Below, one piece after another: positions 8,433-17,647 of a DNA stretch of 64,000 nt. The stretch covers positions 62,001-126,000 of the forward strand of contig NW_026250684.1 of NCBI RefSeq assembly GCF_024244095.1, written 5' to 3'. The DNA is from Nematocida homosporus (taxonomy: Eukaryota; Microsporidia). The translations under genes were made by a program, and so were the position numbers. The number at the start of each line of letters is the position of its first letter. The stretch's first letter is position 1. Below the pieces are notes generated by a model. The model searched no databases. It had not been told where the DNA came from and saw only the letters and a list, made by a program, of their open reading frames with translations.

Positions 8433-11306
8433 TTAACTGAAGTACTGGTTCATTTTATCTAGCCGACCAAACATAGCAGCCGGATAGCCTATTTCAGTGA
8501 AGCAGTTCAAAGGCAGCTCATTCAAATCAATATGCAAATGCGTGCTGTACTTCAACAGGGCCGAAATAATATCAGCAAACTCAGTCCCGGCCATTACCTC
8601 CCCAAGCTCGCACAAGAACTCATAAAAGGTCTTAAAGTCAGGTGTGCTTACCAGCAAATCACTCGAGCATTCCAAACAAATAGACAACTGCCGCGTGGAT
8701 TCCTTATTGCACTTCTTGCACCATCGCCTCAGCTTGTAAAGAGTTCCTATCCGGTCAGCCACTATCTGCTGAACCAAATCATACAGAAACTCACGACTAA
8801 ACAGCAATGTACATTTGGGACAACTCAGTCCAAAGGGCTGCTCCAGGCGGCAACATGGCGACACGATTATTGGCAACTGACTATACTGAGCTCCACCGCC
8901 AGTTCGAGCAGTGCGCTCCTTCTTATCTTCGATCCCAAACACCCGCTTAATCTTCGCCAGCGAGACATTTGGGAAGTGTTCCAGCATCCGCTGAATGGGT
9001 GGTATTATTTGCATGCGCACATAATAGTCAATGTCAATCGGGCTTCCTTCAGACAAGAGCTCAGGACGAGAAGCACCCTCATAAGCAGTCATTACAAAAG
9101 GAACAATATCACCCGGATGGAAGTGAGCTTTCTGCTCCTGATACAGACGTAAGGCCAGCATAACTTGGGGCTGTGCCCCTAGCGACCCTTCGGCATATTC
9201 AGTTATGTTCTTAGTCAACTTCTTTCGCATAATAAACCGCTCTTTAGGCTCGTTTGGCAGCTGCACCTGCAACTGCTCGAGATATTCCAAGATTGACGTT
9301 TCGGGATCACCAGAACTCAATAAAATACGAAGTACTTGGGACGTGGACGTACTAGCCACTTCAGCCCAGTCGCGACGCACGGTTTCCAAGCCTTTCTCTT
9401 CAACCACTTCTTCGCCCTGTTGCAAGTAGATCCCAAAGTACTTCTTTTTGGCCAGCATAACAACGGTCTTAAAGACCTTCTCAAACCCCAACGAAATGCG
9501 CTGATAGCGCTTGCTAATACTTTGTGATATTTGTGCAATGAACTGATCGGCCGGCAAAGGCCCGCTAACGGGTATTCCCGTATCAACCATCACCGAGTCA
9601 GTATCACCATAAATCACGCGGTAGCCAGCTTGCTCAATTTGCTCTTTAGTGCGTTTCAAGATCGTACGCCCACACTCGGTAATAAAGGCGGCCAAGGTCT
9701 TATTGTAGAACCGGAAGCCTTTAAAGCCCAGACAGCCGTAAATACAGTTAGCTACCAGCTTCACAGCATTCTGCTCAATATCCAATAGAGCTCGCTCCGC
9801 CGGATCAGCTTCTTTCATTTGGCGCTTAATAGCAGCTCGTTTCTCCACTAACTCCCTTACTGTCGGCGGCAGTAATGTAGTGGTGGCCGGGATTGTGTCC
9901 ATGGACAGCTTCTTAGCCGTGGAAAAGCAGACATTGTACTCCTGAATGATCGACGGATAAAGGGAGTTGAAGTCAAAGAGCGCAATGTAGTTTTGGTCAT
10001 AAAGACCCGGTCGCTCTAGAAAGACATAGCCACCAGCGTATGTGTCTCTAGCCGATTTCTGCTCTGCACACCGACTGGGAATTAGGTAGTTCTGCTCGTT
10101 CATGCGATGTAGCAGCAAGTGCTCCACTCGATCGGCCTTGCTGCCCCCGAAGATCTTATTCAGCGGGCATCCAGTTACAATAGCTAGTTTCTCAGCCAAG
10201 CCAAGCAGTTCTCCTTTTTTAACCACAGCTTGTATCTCAGCTACGCCTAGTCTTGACTCATTGATTCGAGCCATTCCAGCCACAGCTCCTGGAACCTTGC
10301 GTTGTTGCAAAGCCAACTCTAATGCCGATCCATCCTGCTCAACTTCCAGTGACTCTACTCTCACCCCGTATCCCAACACCATTTCGGCCAAAGAGTACTC
10401 GTTCAATCGATTAACCGACTGTACAAACCGGCCCAAATCACAAACCAGCATTTCTTTCTGCCACTCATAAGTCGTTTCTATCCACACTTTTCGGTCTATA
10501 TTGCATCCTATCACCAGATCTACTTCTTTCTCCTCCAGCCAAGCACACATTTGCTTCATCAGATCCTGCTCATCCCTACACTGCACAACCGAGCTAGAAT
10601 CCTTGATCTGCCCGGTTTCCATCGCACCATCCGGCCTATCCACTACATCAGGCGCTGATACTACCAAACTCACACATTCCAAATCAGATGCTTCACTCTG
10701 AAACTGCAACAGATCAGCATCTAAAGAGACTTTAGTGCGTTTGGAACAATTGCTCCTTTTCTTCTCCACCAGCACACTTACTATGCCAGGCCGGTCTTCC
10801 CGATCTACCTGGACATAAGCAATCCTTAACTCTGGCAGTCCATAACTAACGACCTCAATCCCAGCCATCAAAGCAAACCCATTCTCCACTCGATCAATCT
10901 TTACCAAACTCGGTCCTTTGATTCTTTTCTGGAGAATAAAGGATTCGATCGGACTATTGTAAACTCGATGAATACTCCGGTATTGCTGCAACGGCACAAC
11001 ACTCATTGCTCTTTGGTAGGACAAATCAACCATCAACCGATTCTCTTCCCGCGCTGCCTCTCCTCCAAAACACCACATCTTCTTCTCCCAGCTACACTTA
11101 CTCTCTAGACCCTCTCGTGCCAACCAGGCATCCACCTCCTTTCCTAATAAGCCCATAAAATGACTATTTTCCTCTTTTGGTAAAATTGCAAGCTGATTGC
11201 CAACATCAGCAATTTTGATTAGCATCCGATGGCCTTCCTCATCTCGGGCAGTAAGTAGAACCCCGTATTTCTCATAACGAGATATGTTAAGTACCCAAAC
11301 CAGCAT
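8433..11306 (-). CDS. POL1: DNA polymerase alpha catalytic subunit
   Basis: This is the B-family polymerase that extends RNA primers with primase at replication origins and Okazaki fragments. Motif A is DFNSLYPSIIQEYN (near residue 445), motif B is the KLVANCIYGCLGF region, and motif C is YGDTDSVM (near 568). Motif A, with QEYN, is the alpha-type version. The N-terminal exonuclease-like region shows no clear exonuclease acid motifs, as expected for alpha. Two Cys modules close the protein: CC...CPKC near 815-835 and CKKC...CLEC near 863-880, the second being the usual site of B-subunit binding. At 957 aa it is much shorter than the yeast protein (about 1468 aa), having lost most of the N-terminal extension. 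Its ATG is only 10 bp from that of the divergent BUD20-like gene. Confidence 0.96.
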   Translation of the reverse strand: MLVWVLNISRYEKYGVLLTARDEEGHRMLIKIADVGNQLAILPKEENSHFMGLLGKEVDAWLAREGLESKCSWEKKMWCFGGEAAREENRLMVDLSYQRAMSVVPLQQYRSIHRVYNSPIESFILQKRIKGPSLVKIDRVENGFALMAGIEVVSYGLPELRIAYVQVDREDRPGIVSVLVEKKRSNCSKRTKVSLDADLLQFQSEASDLECVSLVVSAPDVVDRPDGAMETGQIKDSSSVVQCRDEQDLMKQMCAWLEEKEVDLVIGCNIDRKVWIETTYEWQKEMLVCDLGRFVQSVNRLNEYSLAEMVLGYGVRVESLEVEQDGSALELALQQRKVPGAVAGMARINESRLGVAEIQAVVKKGELLGLAEKLAIVTGCPLNKIFGGSKADRVEHLLLHRMNEQNYLIPSRCAEQKSARDTYAGGYVFLERPGLYDQNYIALFDFNSLYPSIIQEYNVCFSTAKKLSMDTIPATTTLLPPTVRELVEKRAAIKRQMKEADPAERALLDIEQNAVKLVANCIYGCLGFKGFRFYNKTLAAFITECGRTILKRTKEQIEQAGYRVIYGDTDSVMVDTGIPVSGPLPADQFIAQISQSISKRYQRISLGFEKVFKTVVMLAKKKYFGIYLQQGEEVVEEKGLETVRRDWAEVASTSTSQVLRILLSSGDPETSILEYLEQLQVQLPNEPKERFIMRKKLTKNITEYAEGSLGAQPQVMLALRLYQEQKAHFHPGDIVPFVMTAYEGASRPELLSEGSPIDIDYYVRMQIIPPIQRMLEHFPNVSLAKIKRVFGIEDKKERTARTGGGAQYSQLPIIVSPCCRLEQPFGLSCPKCTLLFSREFLYDLVQQIVADRIGTLYKLRRWCKKCNKESTRQLSICLECSSDLLVSTPDFKTFYEFLCELGEVMAGTEFADIISALLKYSTHLHIDLNELPLNCFTEIGYPAAMFGRLDKMNQYFS

Positions 11307-11316
11307 AAATTTTTCA
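11307..11316. promoter_or_regulatory. 10-bp divergent spacer between POL1 and the BUD20-like gene
   Basis: Only AAATTTTTCA separates the two start codons (reverse ATG at 11304-11306, forward ATG at 11317). AAATTT is the start-proximal element seen at several other genes here. Either both transcripts have almost no leader, or each begins inside the other gene. Confidence 0.6.
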
Positions 11317-11619
11317 ATGAGTCGCCGTAAACCCTCTAAGTCTACTAATAGTCGTAAAGCCGTTCACCGCGAAATCAGTCGTAGTTGCAAACTAAAGAAT
11401 CGCAAGCAAGATTTAGACCAAATTAGGAAGTTTATTAGTGTTGGCGCCGAGCCAGAGCCGTTAGAGAACCCCAATAACACGCGGTGTTTAGAGTGTGACC
11501 GCGTAATGGAGATCAGTACATTAGATAAGCATAGACAATCTCGAGGACACAAAAGACGCCTCAAAGAGCTAGAGCAGGATGCATTGTTGGAAGAAGACCG
11601 TCGAAATGGCTTGTTTTAG
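11317..11619 (+). CDS. BUD20: BUD20/ZNF593-like C2H2 zinc-finger protein (60S export factor)
   Basis: BUD20-type proteins are shuttling factors of pre-60S ribosomes. The 100-aa protein has a basic N-terminus, the motif DLDQIRKFI matching the conserved DLD-I segment of the family, then one C2H2 finger of the form CLECDRVMEISTLDKHRQSRGH followed directly by KRRLKEL. The KRR(V/L)KEL tail is typical of BUD20/ZNF593. An upstream in-frame ATG at 11284 would overlap the POL1 start, and the ATG at 11317, directly after AAATTTTTCA, is preferred. The next gene follows at once, so both may share transcription. Confidence in the family is good but not complete because the finger is short and common. Confidence 0.82.
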   Translation: MSRRKPSKSTNSRKAVHREISRSCKLKNRKQDLDQIRKFISVGAEPEPLENPNNTRCLECDRVMEISTLDKHRQSRGHKRRLKELEQDALLEEDRRNGLF

Positions 11620-11659
11620 CCTAAAACACTGCATTAAATACACCAACTCGGACAATCTC

Positions 11660-12574
11660 ATGAAGGACGAGGAAAAGAACAGCTTGAATGTACTCTCAAC
11701 AGACGCAAGGCAAGAATATCGCAGTTGGTTCTTGTTGCCAGAGAACAAGAGTCTTTTAAACTTAGTTTTAACTGATAAAGAAGTGGCTCGGATTAACCGG
11801 CTTGTCGTTGACAGAGACAATCTCGTGTCTACTCGAGCCGTGGCAGAACTTGCACCGCTCATATCACGGCTGTATTCTCGTTTAAAGAGCTACTTGGGCC
11901 ATGGAGAAAGTGGCCGGTGCCAGTATGAAGAAGTAGAAACAAGCTTTTGTTTAGCTAGGCCGGCTCTACGAGTTTCAAAGAGCTGGGAAGCGCTAATGCA
12001 ATTTCTGGATGCCGCGGATTTGAAGCCGGTTCCTGAACTATTTCGGGAGAGTGCATCAGCTAAACAGATTAATGAACTGTCGGCTAAAGTCCGAGATTTA
12101 GGGAAAGCGGCCAGTGGTAAAACACCAGCTGGCAATTCCGATAGACCTATGAATATTGGGGCTATAACTAATGCTCTAGGTGGGTATAGTGTGCTGACAG
12201 TTGCGGCTGTTTACAAGGTAATGGTCAAGGAGGAGTGTCCGATCTTTCCTTCCAAGTACATCGATTTATACATGCGGATAAATACACTATCAGATACCAG
12301 CCAAAAGCAGCTCTTATCACGGTTTGTGCTGTTATTTGTTTTATCTGACCAAAAACGAATAATGTTTGAGATTTGTTGTGACTTTTTACACCGCCTAATC
12401 ACCAAAGAAGACAGTCCGCTGAAATTCAAGAACTTAGCGGTTGTTTTTGCGCCTCTCTTCTTTATTGATGAAGAAACTAGCTGTTTAGCAGCTGATTTCA
12501 AAGGCCCTTTAGAAAGTCTTCGCGACTACTTAGAGTTTCTCTTACAGAACTACCGTGAAATCCTCTTAATATAA
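11660..12574 (+). CDS. RhoGAP-domain protein
   Basis: Rho GTPase-activating proteins switch off Rho-family GTPases that control actin and polarity. The C-terminal 200 residues fit the fold: LFRESASAKQINEL corresponds to the arginine-finger loop (IFRxSG in the family). A central helix pair follows (VAAVYKVMVKEE, LSRFVLLFVLSD), then FKNLAVVFAPLFF, the conserved NLAxVFxP segment with the catalytic Asn. The N-terminal 100 residues have no recognisable domain. I chose the ATG at 11660, which avoids overlap with the upstream gene. In-frame ATGs at 11606 and 11579 would extend the protein by 18 or 27 residues and overlap the BUD20-like stop codon. The GAP-type Arg is visible, so an active enzyme is likely. 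Confidence 0.85.
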   Translation: MKDEEKNSLNVLSTDARQEYRSWFLLPENKSLLNLVLTDKEVARINRLVVDRDNLVSTRAVAELAPLISRLYSRLKSYLGHGESGRCQYEEVETSFCLARPALRVSKSWEALMQFLDAADLKPVPELFRESASAKQINELSAKVRDLGKAASGKTPAGNSDRPMNIGAITNALGGYSVLTVAAVYKVMVKEECPIFPSKYIDLYMRINTLSDTSQKQLLSRFVLLFVLSDQKRIMFEICCDFLHRLITKEDSPLKFKNLAVVFAPLFFIDEETSCLAADFKGPLESLRDYLEFLLQNYREILLI

Positions 12575-12935
12575 ATTACTACGTTGGTTTTGGGTTATGC
12601 AATGTGATGATTGCATTGTGTTTTGTAATGTTTTGTGTTATGTTCTGATTGTATTTTGTTATGTTATGAGATGATTGTATTTTGTTATGTTATGAGATGA
12701 TTGTATTTTGTTATGTTATGTTGTGATGGTTTTGTGTTTGTGCCATGTTTGATTAAAACACTAATAATGTCTATTGGCCTAATTTGTTACATATCGTTTA
12801 TTGGCACTCCTTTTATCTTAACCCAACTTAACCCTCACTAACTTACCCCTCAAAATAACATAACTTATCTCATTGCAACCTATCTCATTACAATTTAATC
12901 CATTACAACCTATCTCAGTGCAACGCAATGCTAAT
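12575..12935. other. Convergent intergenic spacer, GT-rich then CA-rich
   Basis: The spacer lies between the stop codons of the RhoGAP and MUS81 genes. The first half is GT-rich with a 26-bp tandem repeat. The second half is CA-rich (TAACCCAACTTAACCC-like). I see no gene or RNA in it. Confidence 0.7.
12646..12720. repeat. 26-bp tandem repeat, about 2.9 copies
   Basis: The unit TGATTGTATTTTGTTATG plus TTATGAGA repeats at 12646, 12672 and 12698. The third copy diverges after 23 bases. It sits in the 3' flank of the RhoGAP gene. Confidence 0.9.
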
Positions 12936-14618
12936 TTAGTAGCCAAGAGCTGTAAGGAAGGCTTGTGCGCGGCGACGTCCTAATGCCTTGCCTTCTGGTG
13001 CTGTTTTGATTTCAGCCAATTGTGGTAGTAGGATGCTGGGACTCTGGGCGGCTTGTGTAAGCTTGGACCAGCTCGGATAGAGAGCAACTATTTGTGAAGC
13101 CGCGAAAAATGATATGCCTCTAATAGCACTGATATAGGAGATCATTCGGTCTTTTGGCGCCCAATCTTCGGTCTTTCGTTTTTGGGCATGCAGCAATAAA
13201 CTACTTAAGGGACTATCTACTTGCATATGATTATTGTCTATTTTCTCGGCTAAATAGGCACTAATGCCATGAAGGACTGCTAGGGTCTCTTCAATGGATC
13301 TAGTGGGCAGTAAAAGGAATCCTTCGATGATTAAGGAAAAGCTCGCGGTAAAATAACTCTTTGTTACGGCTAAATTAGCCAGTGGAATACTTCCTTCTAT
13401 TAAGTAGATCTTGCGACCGGTAATGGCCTTCAATCGGTGTTTTTGTTCCATATACCGGCCATCCCTAAGTGAGTGCATCAAATCTCTAATTGTCTTCCGT
13501 TCGGCAATGGTCCCCAGAAAGAGTTCAGTTGATCCATTCACGCCCATCCAAACAAAATCACCAATGGGCAAAACTCGATTCTCAATCGGCACACCCAGTC
13601 GTCCTAATGAGCTTCCAAAGAAGAATGGGTTAGTGCCCGCTCGCTCTCGGCTGTCCACCAATAAGACCGGAATGGTCAAGTGCGAGGCTGAGTTAGGACT
13701 AGATTGAGTAAGACTAGGATTAAGCGGTGTACTTAAGGTATTGGTTACGGTAGAGGAGACCGGCCGAGAAAGAGTAATAGGAACACTGAGATTGGCGTTT
13801 GCATTGGCGTTTTGGCTATTTACATTGCAGATCGTGTTTGTACTGCCCATTCTTGCCCAGTTCATGGTTGCTGTGGCTAAAGAGCAAGAATGCTCCTGCC
13901 AATTAACAGCTTGCTTAATAAACAGAGCTGTCCGACGGCCAGCTATAGTAGGAGTCAAATTATCTAACCCCTTTACTAGACCATGTCGAATGAGTAATTG
14001 GACTATTCCTTTAACTCGCTTCTCGGTGCACTCAGCTACTAGCCGCGTCCCGTACTCGACCTGGTGTCGCAGAGCCTGGTCCATGCATTTATATCGTAGA
14101 TAGCTCACTGACTTAACCGTGTCATTATAGCTAACACACTCTTCTTCCAGCACTTGCAATACTAAATGGGCCAAGCTAAATAGAACAGGAACCTTCCACT
14201 CCTCGCCCCCCACCACAACTCCAAAGACCCGCTTCCAGCTCTTCCGATTCCCACCTATTTGCACCACCTGCTGCTGATAATTCACTTGAAACGCCCCAAT
14301 CTTACTAGGCTGAGTCGCACTTTCAGCTTGGTCTCGACCGCTATCCACATCCACCACTGTTGCATCGCCAGCTAGTCCGCCCAAGCCACTTTCAATAAGC
14401 AACCTCTGTACCTCGGCCGCAGTAGACTTCCCAATATGTTTAATCGCTAGCAGCTCTGCTAAGCTACTAATTGGCCCAGTGTGCGCCTCAACTGAAGCAG
14501 CCGCTCGCTTATACCGTGCCAGTCGATGTCCACTCCCAGTTATTCTCATTTGCACAACTTCTCTGTCTACTAAGCCCAGTAATACACGACGCACCTCCGG
14601 TGCTTTATCTTCAGCCAT
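12936..14618 (-). CDS. MUS81: MUS81 structure-specific endonuclease
   Basis: MUS81 with its partner EME1/MMS4 cuts branched DNA such as stalled forks and recombination intermediates. The ERCC4-type nuclease core is clear: VLLVDSRER, then IGDF, then ERKTIRDL (the ERKxxxD signature), followed by SLRDGRYMEQKHRL. An N-terminal helix-hairpin-helix is suggested by LAIKHIGKSTAAEVQRLL, and C-terminal HhH-like helices by the stretch after ISAIRGISFF. A Ser/Thr/Asn-rich linker separates the N-terminal part from the nuclease. From the ATG at 14618 the protein has 560 aa, normal for the family. In-frame upstream ATGs (14642, 14678) would overlap the divergent gene. The partner is not in this window. Confidence 0.95.
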   Translation of the reverse strand: MAEDKAPEVRRVLLGLVDREVVQMRITGSGHRLARYKRAAASVEAHTGPISSLAELLAIKHIGKSTAAEVQRLLIESGLGGLAGDATVVDVDSGRDQAESATQPSKIGAFQVNYQQQVVQIGGNRKSWKRVFGVVVGGEEWKVPVLFSLAHLVLQVLEEECVSYNDTVKSVSYLRYKCMDQALRHQVEYGTRLVAECTEKRVKGIVQLLIRHGLVKGLDNLTPTIAGRRTALFIKQAVNWQEHSCSLATATMNWARMGSTNTICNVNSQNANANANLSVPITLSRPVSSTVTNTLSTPLNPSLTQSSPNSASHLTIPVLLVDSRERAGTNPFFFGSSLGRLGVPIENRVLPIGDFVWMGVNGSTELFLGTIAERKTIRDLMHSLRDGRYMEQKHRLKAITGRKIYLIEGSIPLANLAVTKSYFTASFSLIIEGFLLLPTRSIEETLAVLHGISAYLAEKIDNNHMQVDSPLSSLLLHAQKRKTEDWAPKDRMISYISAIRGISFFAASQIVALYPSWSKLTQAAQSPSILLPQLAEIKTAPEGKALGRRRAQAFLTALGY

Positions 14619-14633
14619 TCCGATTTTATTTTC
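14619..14633. promoter_or_regulatory. 15-bp divergent spacer between MUS81 and the RRM-like gene
   Basis: CCGATTTTATTTTC lies between the two starts. It is A/T-rich like the other start-proximal blocks. It depends on the MUS81 start at 14618, which is inferred. Confidence 0.45.
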
Positions 14634-15635
14634 ATGTCCCATCTCCCCTTTGATCTCCGCCAAATCTATACTGCCCATACACAAGCCACTACCCGCGGTT
14701 ATCCTTCTACCACCCCGACTACCACCTATTCTCTAGAAGATATTGCTTGTATTACTTATGCACGACTGCAACCTTATCTCTCTCCTACACCTCTACCCCG
14801 CAGCTACATCACTATTCTCGGCCCTTTCTCAAACATTCAGCTCTCTACTATTGAGCCATCTCTTCGTTCTTTCATATCTTCCCTTGCACTTACCTCACCT
14901 ATCTCCCCAACCATTACCCAACATTCACACCAGCTTTCTCACTATCTTATTGTACAAAGTCCCGGTTCTCTCCATTCTCTCCTAGCCCAGCTCTCATACA
15001 CTATCTACCCTCACCCCAGCAGCCATCCCCTCTACCTCTCTTCTACCATTCTCCCCAACGAACTTCCCTGTGCCACAACCCCAACCCATACTATTTCTCT
15101 TCTTACTACACCCCTTCCCACCCATCCTAGCTACCCGACCATCTCCCAACTAGAACAGTACATGCAAGACTTCCTCTTCTCCACCTATCCTGGCATTCTG
15201 GAAATCCAACAATCACCCACTCTCCCCACCACTACCACTACCACCACCAACTCATCCCATACCCCCACTCTCTCCACTACTACTCATCCCACCCCACAGA
15301 ACACTACTATATATCGCCTCTGGATACATTTCTCAGAAATCCAACAAGCCACCCAATTCTATCACGCCATCACCGGTCAAACTCTTACTTTCCCCACTGA
15401 CACTACCCCTAGCCCAGTTACACACTCCAATATTTCCACTACCAAATCCACCACTAAGCATAAGCCCAAATCCAGCCACCAACATAAATCCAAACCCCAC
15501 CCCCAATCCAATATTAACACTACATTTATTCAATCTAACACACATCCATCCCCACCACAGCCCAATCCGTCCATTACTGTCCTCTTAACCCACTATTACC
15601 CTGACTTTTTATACCACCGCCATCTCTACTTCTAA
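14634..15635 (+). CDS. Ser/Thr/Pro/His-rich protein, possible degenerate RRM; function unknown
   Basis: The frame runs 333 codons from an ATG preceded by TTTTATTTTC. The first 130 residues (SYITILGPFSNIQL, LRSFISSLAL) and the segment YRLWIHFSEIQQATQFYHAI-TGQ resemble RRM-type beta-alpha-beta units. The second has the shape of an RNP1 strand followed by a helix and a GQTL strand. A Thr run (about residues 198-215) and a basic, Ser/His/Lys-rich tract (about 275-300) interrupt it. The composition is biased by pyrimidine-rich DNA, so the reality of the gene rests on length, on the non-repetitive segments and on its tight fit between two other genes. The RRM reading is an inference from the local pattern only. 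Confidence 0.6.
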   Translation: MSHLPFDLRQIYTAHTQATTRGYPSTTPTTTYSLEDIACITYARLQPYLSPTPLPRSYITILGPFSNIQLSTIEPSLRSFISSLALTSPISPTITQHSHQLSHYLIVQSPGSLHSLLAQLSYTIYPHPSSHPLYLSSTILPNELPCATTPTHTISLLTTPLPTHPSYPTISQLEQYMQDFLFSTYPGILEIQQSPTLPTTTTTTTNSSHTPTLSTTTHPTPQNTTIYRLWIHFSEIQQATQFYHAITGQTLTFPTDTTPSPVTHSNISTTKSTTKHKPKSSHQHKSKPHPQSNINTTFIQSNTHPSPPQPNPSITVLLTHYYPDFLYHRHLYF

Positions 15636-15638
15636 AAA

Positions 15639-15881
15639 ATGGAAAGAGAGACACCCACACCCTCACGAGCTGAAGTTCTTGCTAAACTACAACAAGAATC
15701 CCGACGACTCACTCGGGCCTATCAAAGAAGACTTCTAGCCACTAATGTCCGCAAAAACTACTGCACACTCTGGCTGCGCCGCCGAACCTATAAAGAAAAG
15801 CTTTCCCTTAATCGCGCCCTCGGCGAAGAGCGCTCCCCCCAGCAAAAAGACCTCTTCCTCATCTCTCCCTCTAAGCCCTAA
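15639..15881 (+). CDS. Small basic protein, unknown
   Basis: An 80-codon frame begins 3 bp after the stop of the preceding gene, with CTAAAAA before the ATG. The protein is Arg/Leu/Glu-rich and probably helical (LQQESRRLTRAYQRRL), and unlike the low-complexity flanks it has no obvious bias. It could be a small nucleolar or ribosomal-assembly protein, but I recognise no family. Its 3-bp spacing suggests shared transcription with the upstream gene. Confidence 0.5.
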   Translation: MERETPTPSRAEVLAKLQQESRRLTRAYQRRLLATNVRKNYCTLWLRRRTYKEKLSLNRALGEERSPQQKDLFLISPSKP

Positions 15882-16498
15882 TCTCCACTACTACTACCAC
15901 CACCCAAAACCAACCAATTACCACCTCGTAATCATAAGTTAGTACTTCATTAGCATTTCATTGGTATCTTAAGCAATAAACACACTATCATTTATTTACA
16001 TCTCCACTACTTCATTACTATTTCATTACTATCTCATTCGTATCTGGCTACTATATCAACTTAACTTAACTCAATACCTAACTCAACTCACCCAATCTTA
16101 TCTCTATTTTAACAAAATATTAACCCAATTATAACACCAACCACTCTCAAACCCAACCCACTTTATTTTACTTTTAATATTTCAATTAAGTCTAACCCAA
16201 TTTAATTTCCTTCTACTAGTAACCCAAATAACAATCCAACTCAACTCAAATACCAACCCAACTCAACTCAACCCAACCTAACTCAATAAACTGAAGTTAT
16301 TATTGTGTTTAATTTAACTTAATATAGTATTACCGCAAATTATGTTAAGTTTAAGTTTAAGCCAAATACTAAACTAAACTAAACTAAATCAAAACAAACC
16401 TAACTCAATTCAAAGACAAGTCAATCAAAACCAAACTCAATATAATCTTTATTGGAACTCAGTAGCAGGCCATTAAAGCCGTCCTGCTAAAAATTTAC
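15882..16498. other. Intergenic CA-rich spacer, no gene seen
   Basis: This 617-bp stretch is low in complexity: CATTACTATTTCATTACTA-like runs first, then AACCCAACTCAAC-like runs. It ends in CTAAAAATTTAC just before the RanGAP start. I see no ORF or RNA. Confidence 0.65.
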
Positions 16499-17647
16499 AT
16501 GAAAATAGTAAGCATCTCGGAAGAGAAGCGTAAATACGACCGCAAAGAAGAGATTAAGGAGATTCTGGATGAGATTGAAGAGTCCCGAAATGTTTTGACT
16601 GGAGTTGATCTTAGTGAGAATTCGTTTAGTCCGGAGTGTTTATTAGCTTTAGTGCAATTACTTAGTACAATCCCACAACTTGAGACCGTGACTTTCAAAG
16701 GCATCTTTACGCAGCGAGTTAAGGCTGAGGTGGAAGAGTCATTAGGCTACGTAGTAGAGTATCTTTCTAAACTATCTGGTATTAAGTACTTTGATCTGTC
16801 AGATAATGCTTTATCATTGCATGGCATGAAGATCCTCTGTCCTTTAGTGGAGAAGATGCACACTTTGCAGCACTTAGTGCTTAACAACAATGGTATAGGC
16901 CGAGATGGAGGAGAGTATTTGGCAGAGGCTTTGACTGCTCTATCTAAAGAAAGTGTTGCTTTGCAGTCAATTGAGATAGGCCGGAACCGATTGGAGGACT
17001 CAGCTCGGAAGATTGGCAAGGCTCTGGAGTTATTCCCGTATCTAGATAGTGTAAAGATCTACCAGAACAGTATTCCTAGTGTAATAATTGGAGACTTATT
17101 GCACTCCCTAATGCCGTTGCACTTACGGGTGCTAGATATTGCCGACAACTTCTTGTTAGAACACGGCTCTGTTGTTTTAGCTAAGTGCTTGGCCCGTTGG
17201 AACATTGAAGCTTTGAATGCTAGTGATTGCTTAATGGGCGATCGAGGGCTGGAGGCACTAGCTCAAGGCATTCAGTTCCGGAGTAGAGTTCAAGGTGAAC
17301 TCTTACCAGAACGCGAGATTGATTTGTCGTACAATGAAATCACTTCTTCTTCATTGCGCAGTCTGCAGGAGTTCATGCAGAAGACAGCAATGTGCACATT
17401 GATTCTAACCGGGAATGAGTATACTTCAGAGGAAGTTGAGCATTTAAAGGTAATTGCTGAGCAGATAGGAAGTGATTTGCTCATCAAGGAAGAGTCCGAG
17501 GACGAGTTTGACTTCTCAAGTGAAGAGGAGAGTCTGAAAGAGAAAGAGAAGGACTTTTCCGACGAGATTGGTATTCTCGGCCAGAAGCTAGCGGAGATGA
17601 GCTTACATCCCGACGAGCCGGCTACTACTTCAACCAAACAGCCCTAA
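16499..17647 (+). CDS. RNA1: Ran GTPase-activating protein (RanGAP)
   Basis: RanGAP stimulates GTP hydrolysis by Ran in the cytoplasm and sets the direction of nuclear transport. The 382-aa protein is a chain of RI-type leucine-rich repeats (LDLSDNALS, LNNNGIG, IGRNRLE, YQNSIP, IADNFL) followed by an acidic tail (EDEFDFSSEEES), the standard RanGAP layout. Arg73 in FTQRVKAEV matches the conserved Arg of fission yeast Rna1 (FTGRVKDEI), and NNNG matches the LHNNG segment that contacts Ran. The length is close to Rna1. The ATG follows AAAAATTTAC. The assignment is firm. Confidence 0.95.
   Translation: MKIVSISEEKRKYDRKEEIKEILDEIEESRNVLTGVDLSENSFSPECLLALVQLLSTIPQLETVTFKGIFTQRVKAEVEESLGYVVEYLSKLSGIKYFDLSDNALSLHGMKILCPLVEKMHTLQHLVLNNNGIGRDGGEYLAEALTALSKESVALQSIEIGRNRLEDSARKIGKALELFPYLDSVKIYQNSIPSVIIGDLLHSLMPLHLRVLDIADNFLLEHGSVVLAKCLARWNIEALNASDCLMGDRGLEALAQGIQFRSRVQGELLPEREIDLSYNEITSSSLRSLQEFMQKTAMCTLILTGNEYTSEEVEHLKVIAEQIGSDLLIKEESEDEFDFSSEEESLKEKEKDFSDEIGILGQKLAEMSLHPDEPATTSTKQP

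Noticed and set aside
12646..12720. Short regular repeats that could suggest a CRISPR array
   Set aside because: The 26-bp units are contiguous with no unique spacers, and the genome is eukaryotic. It is an ordinary minisatellite.
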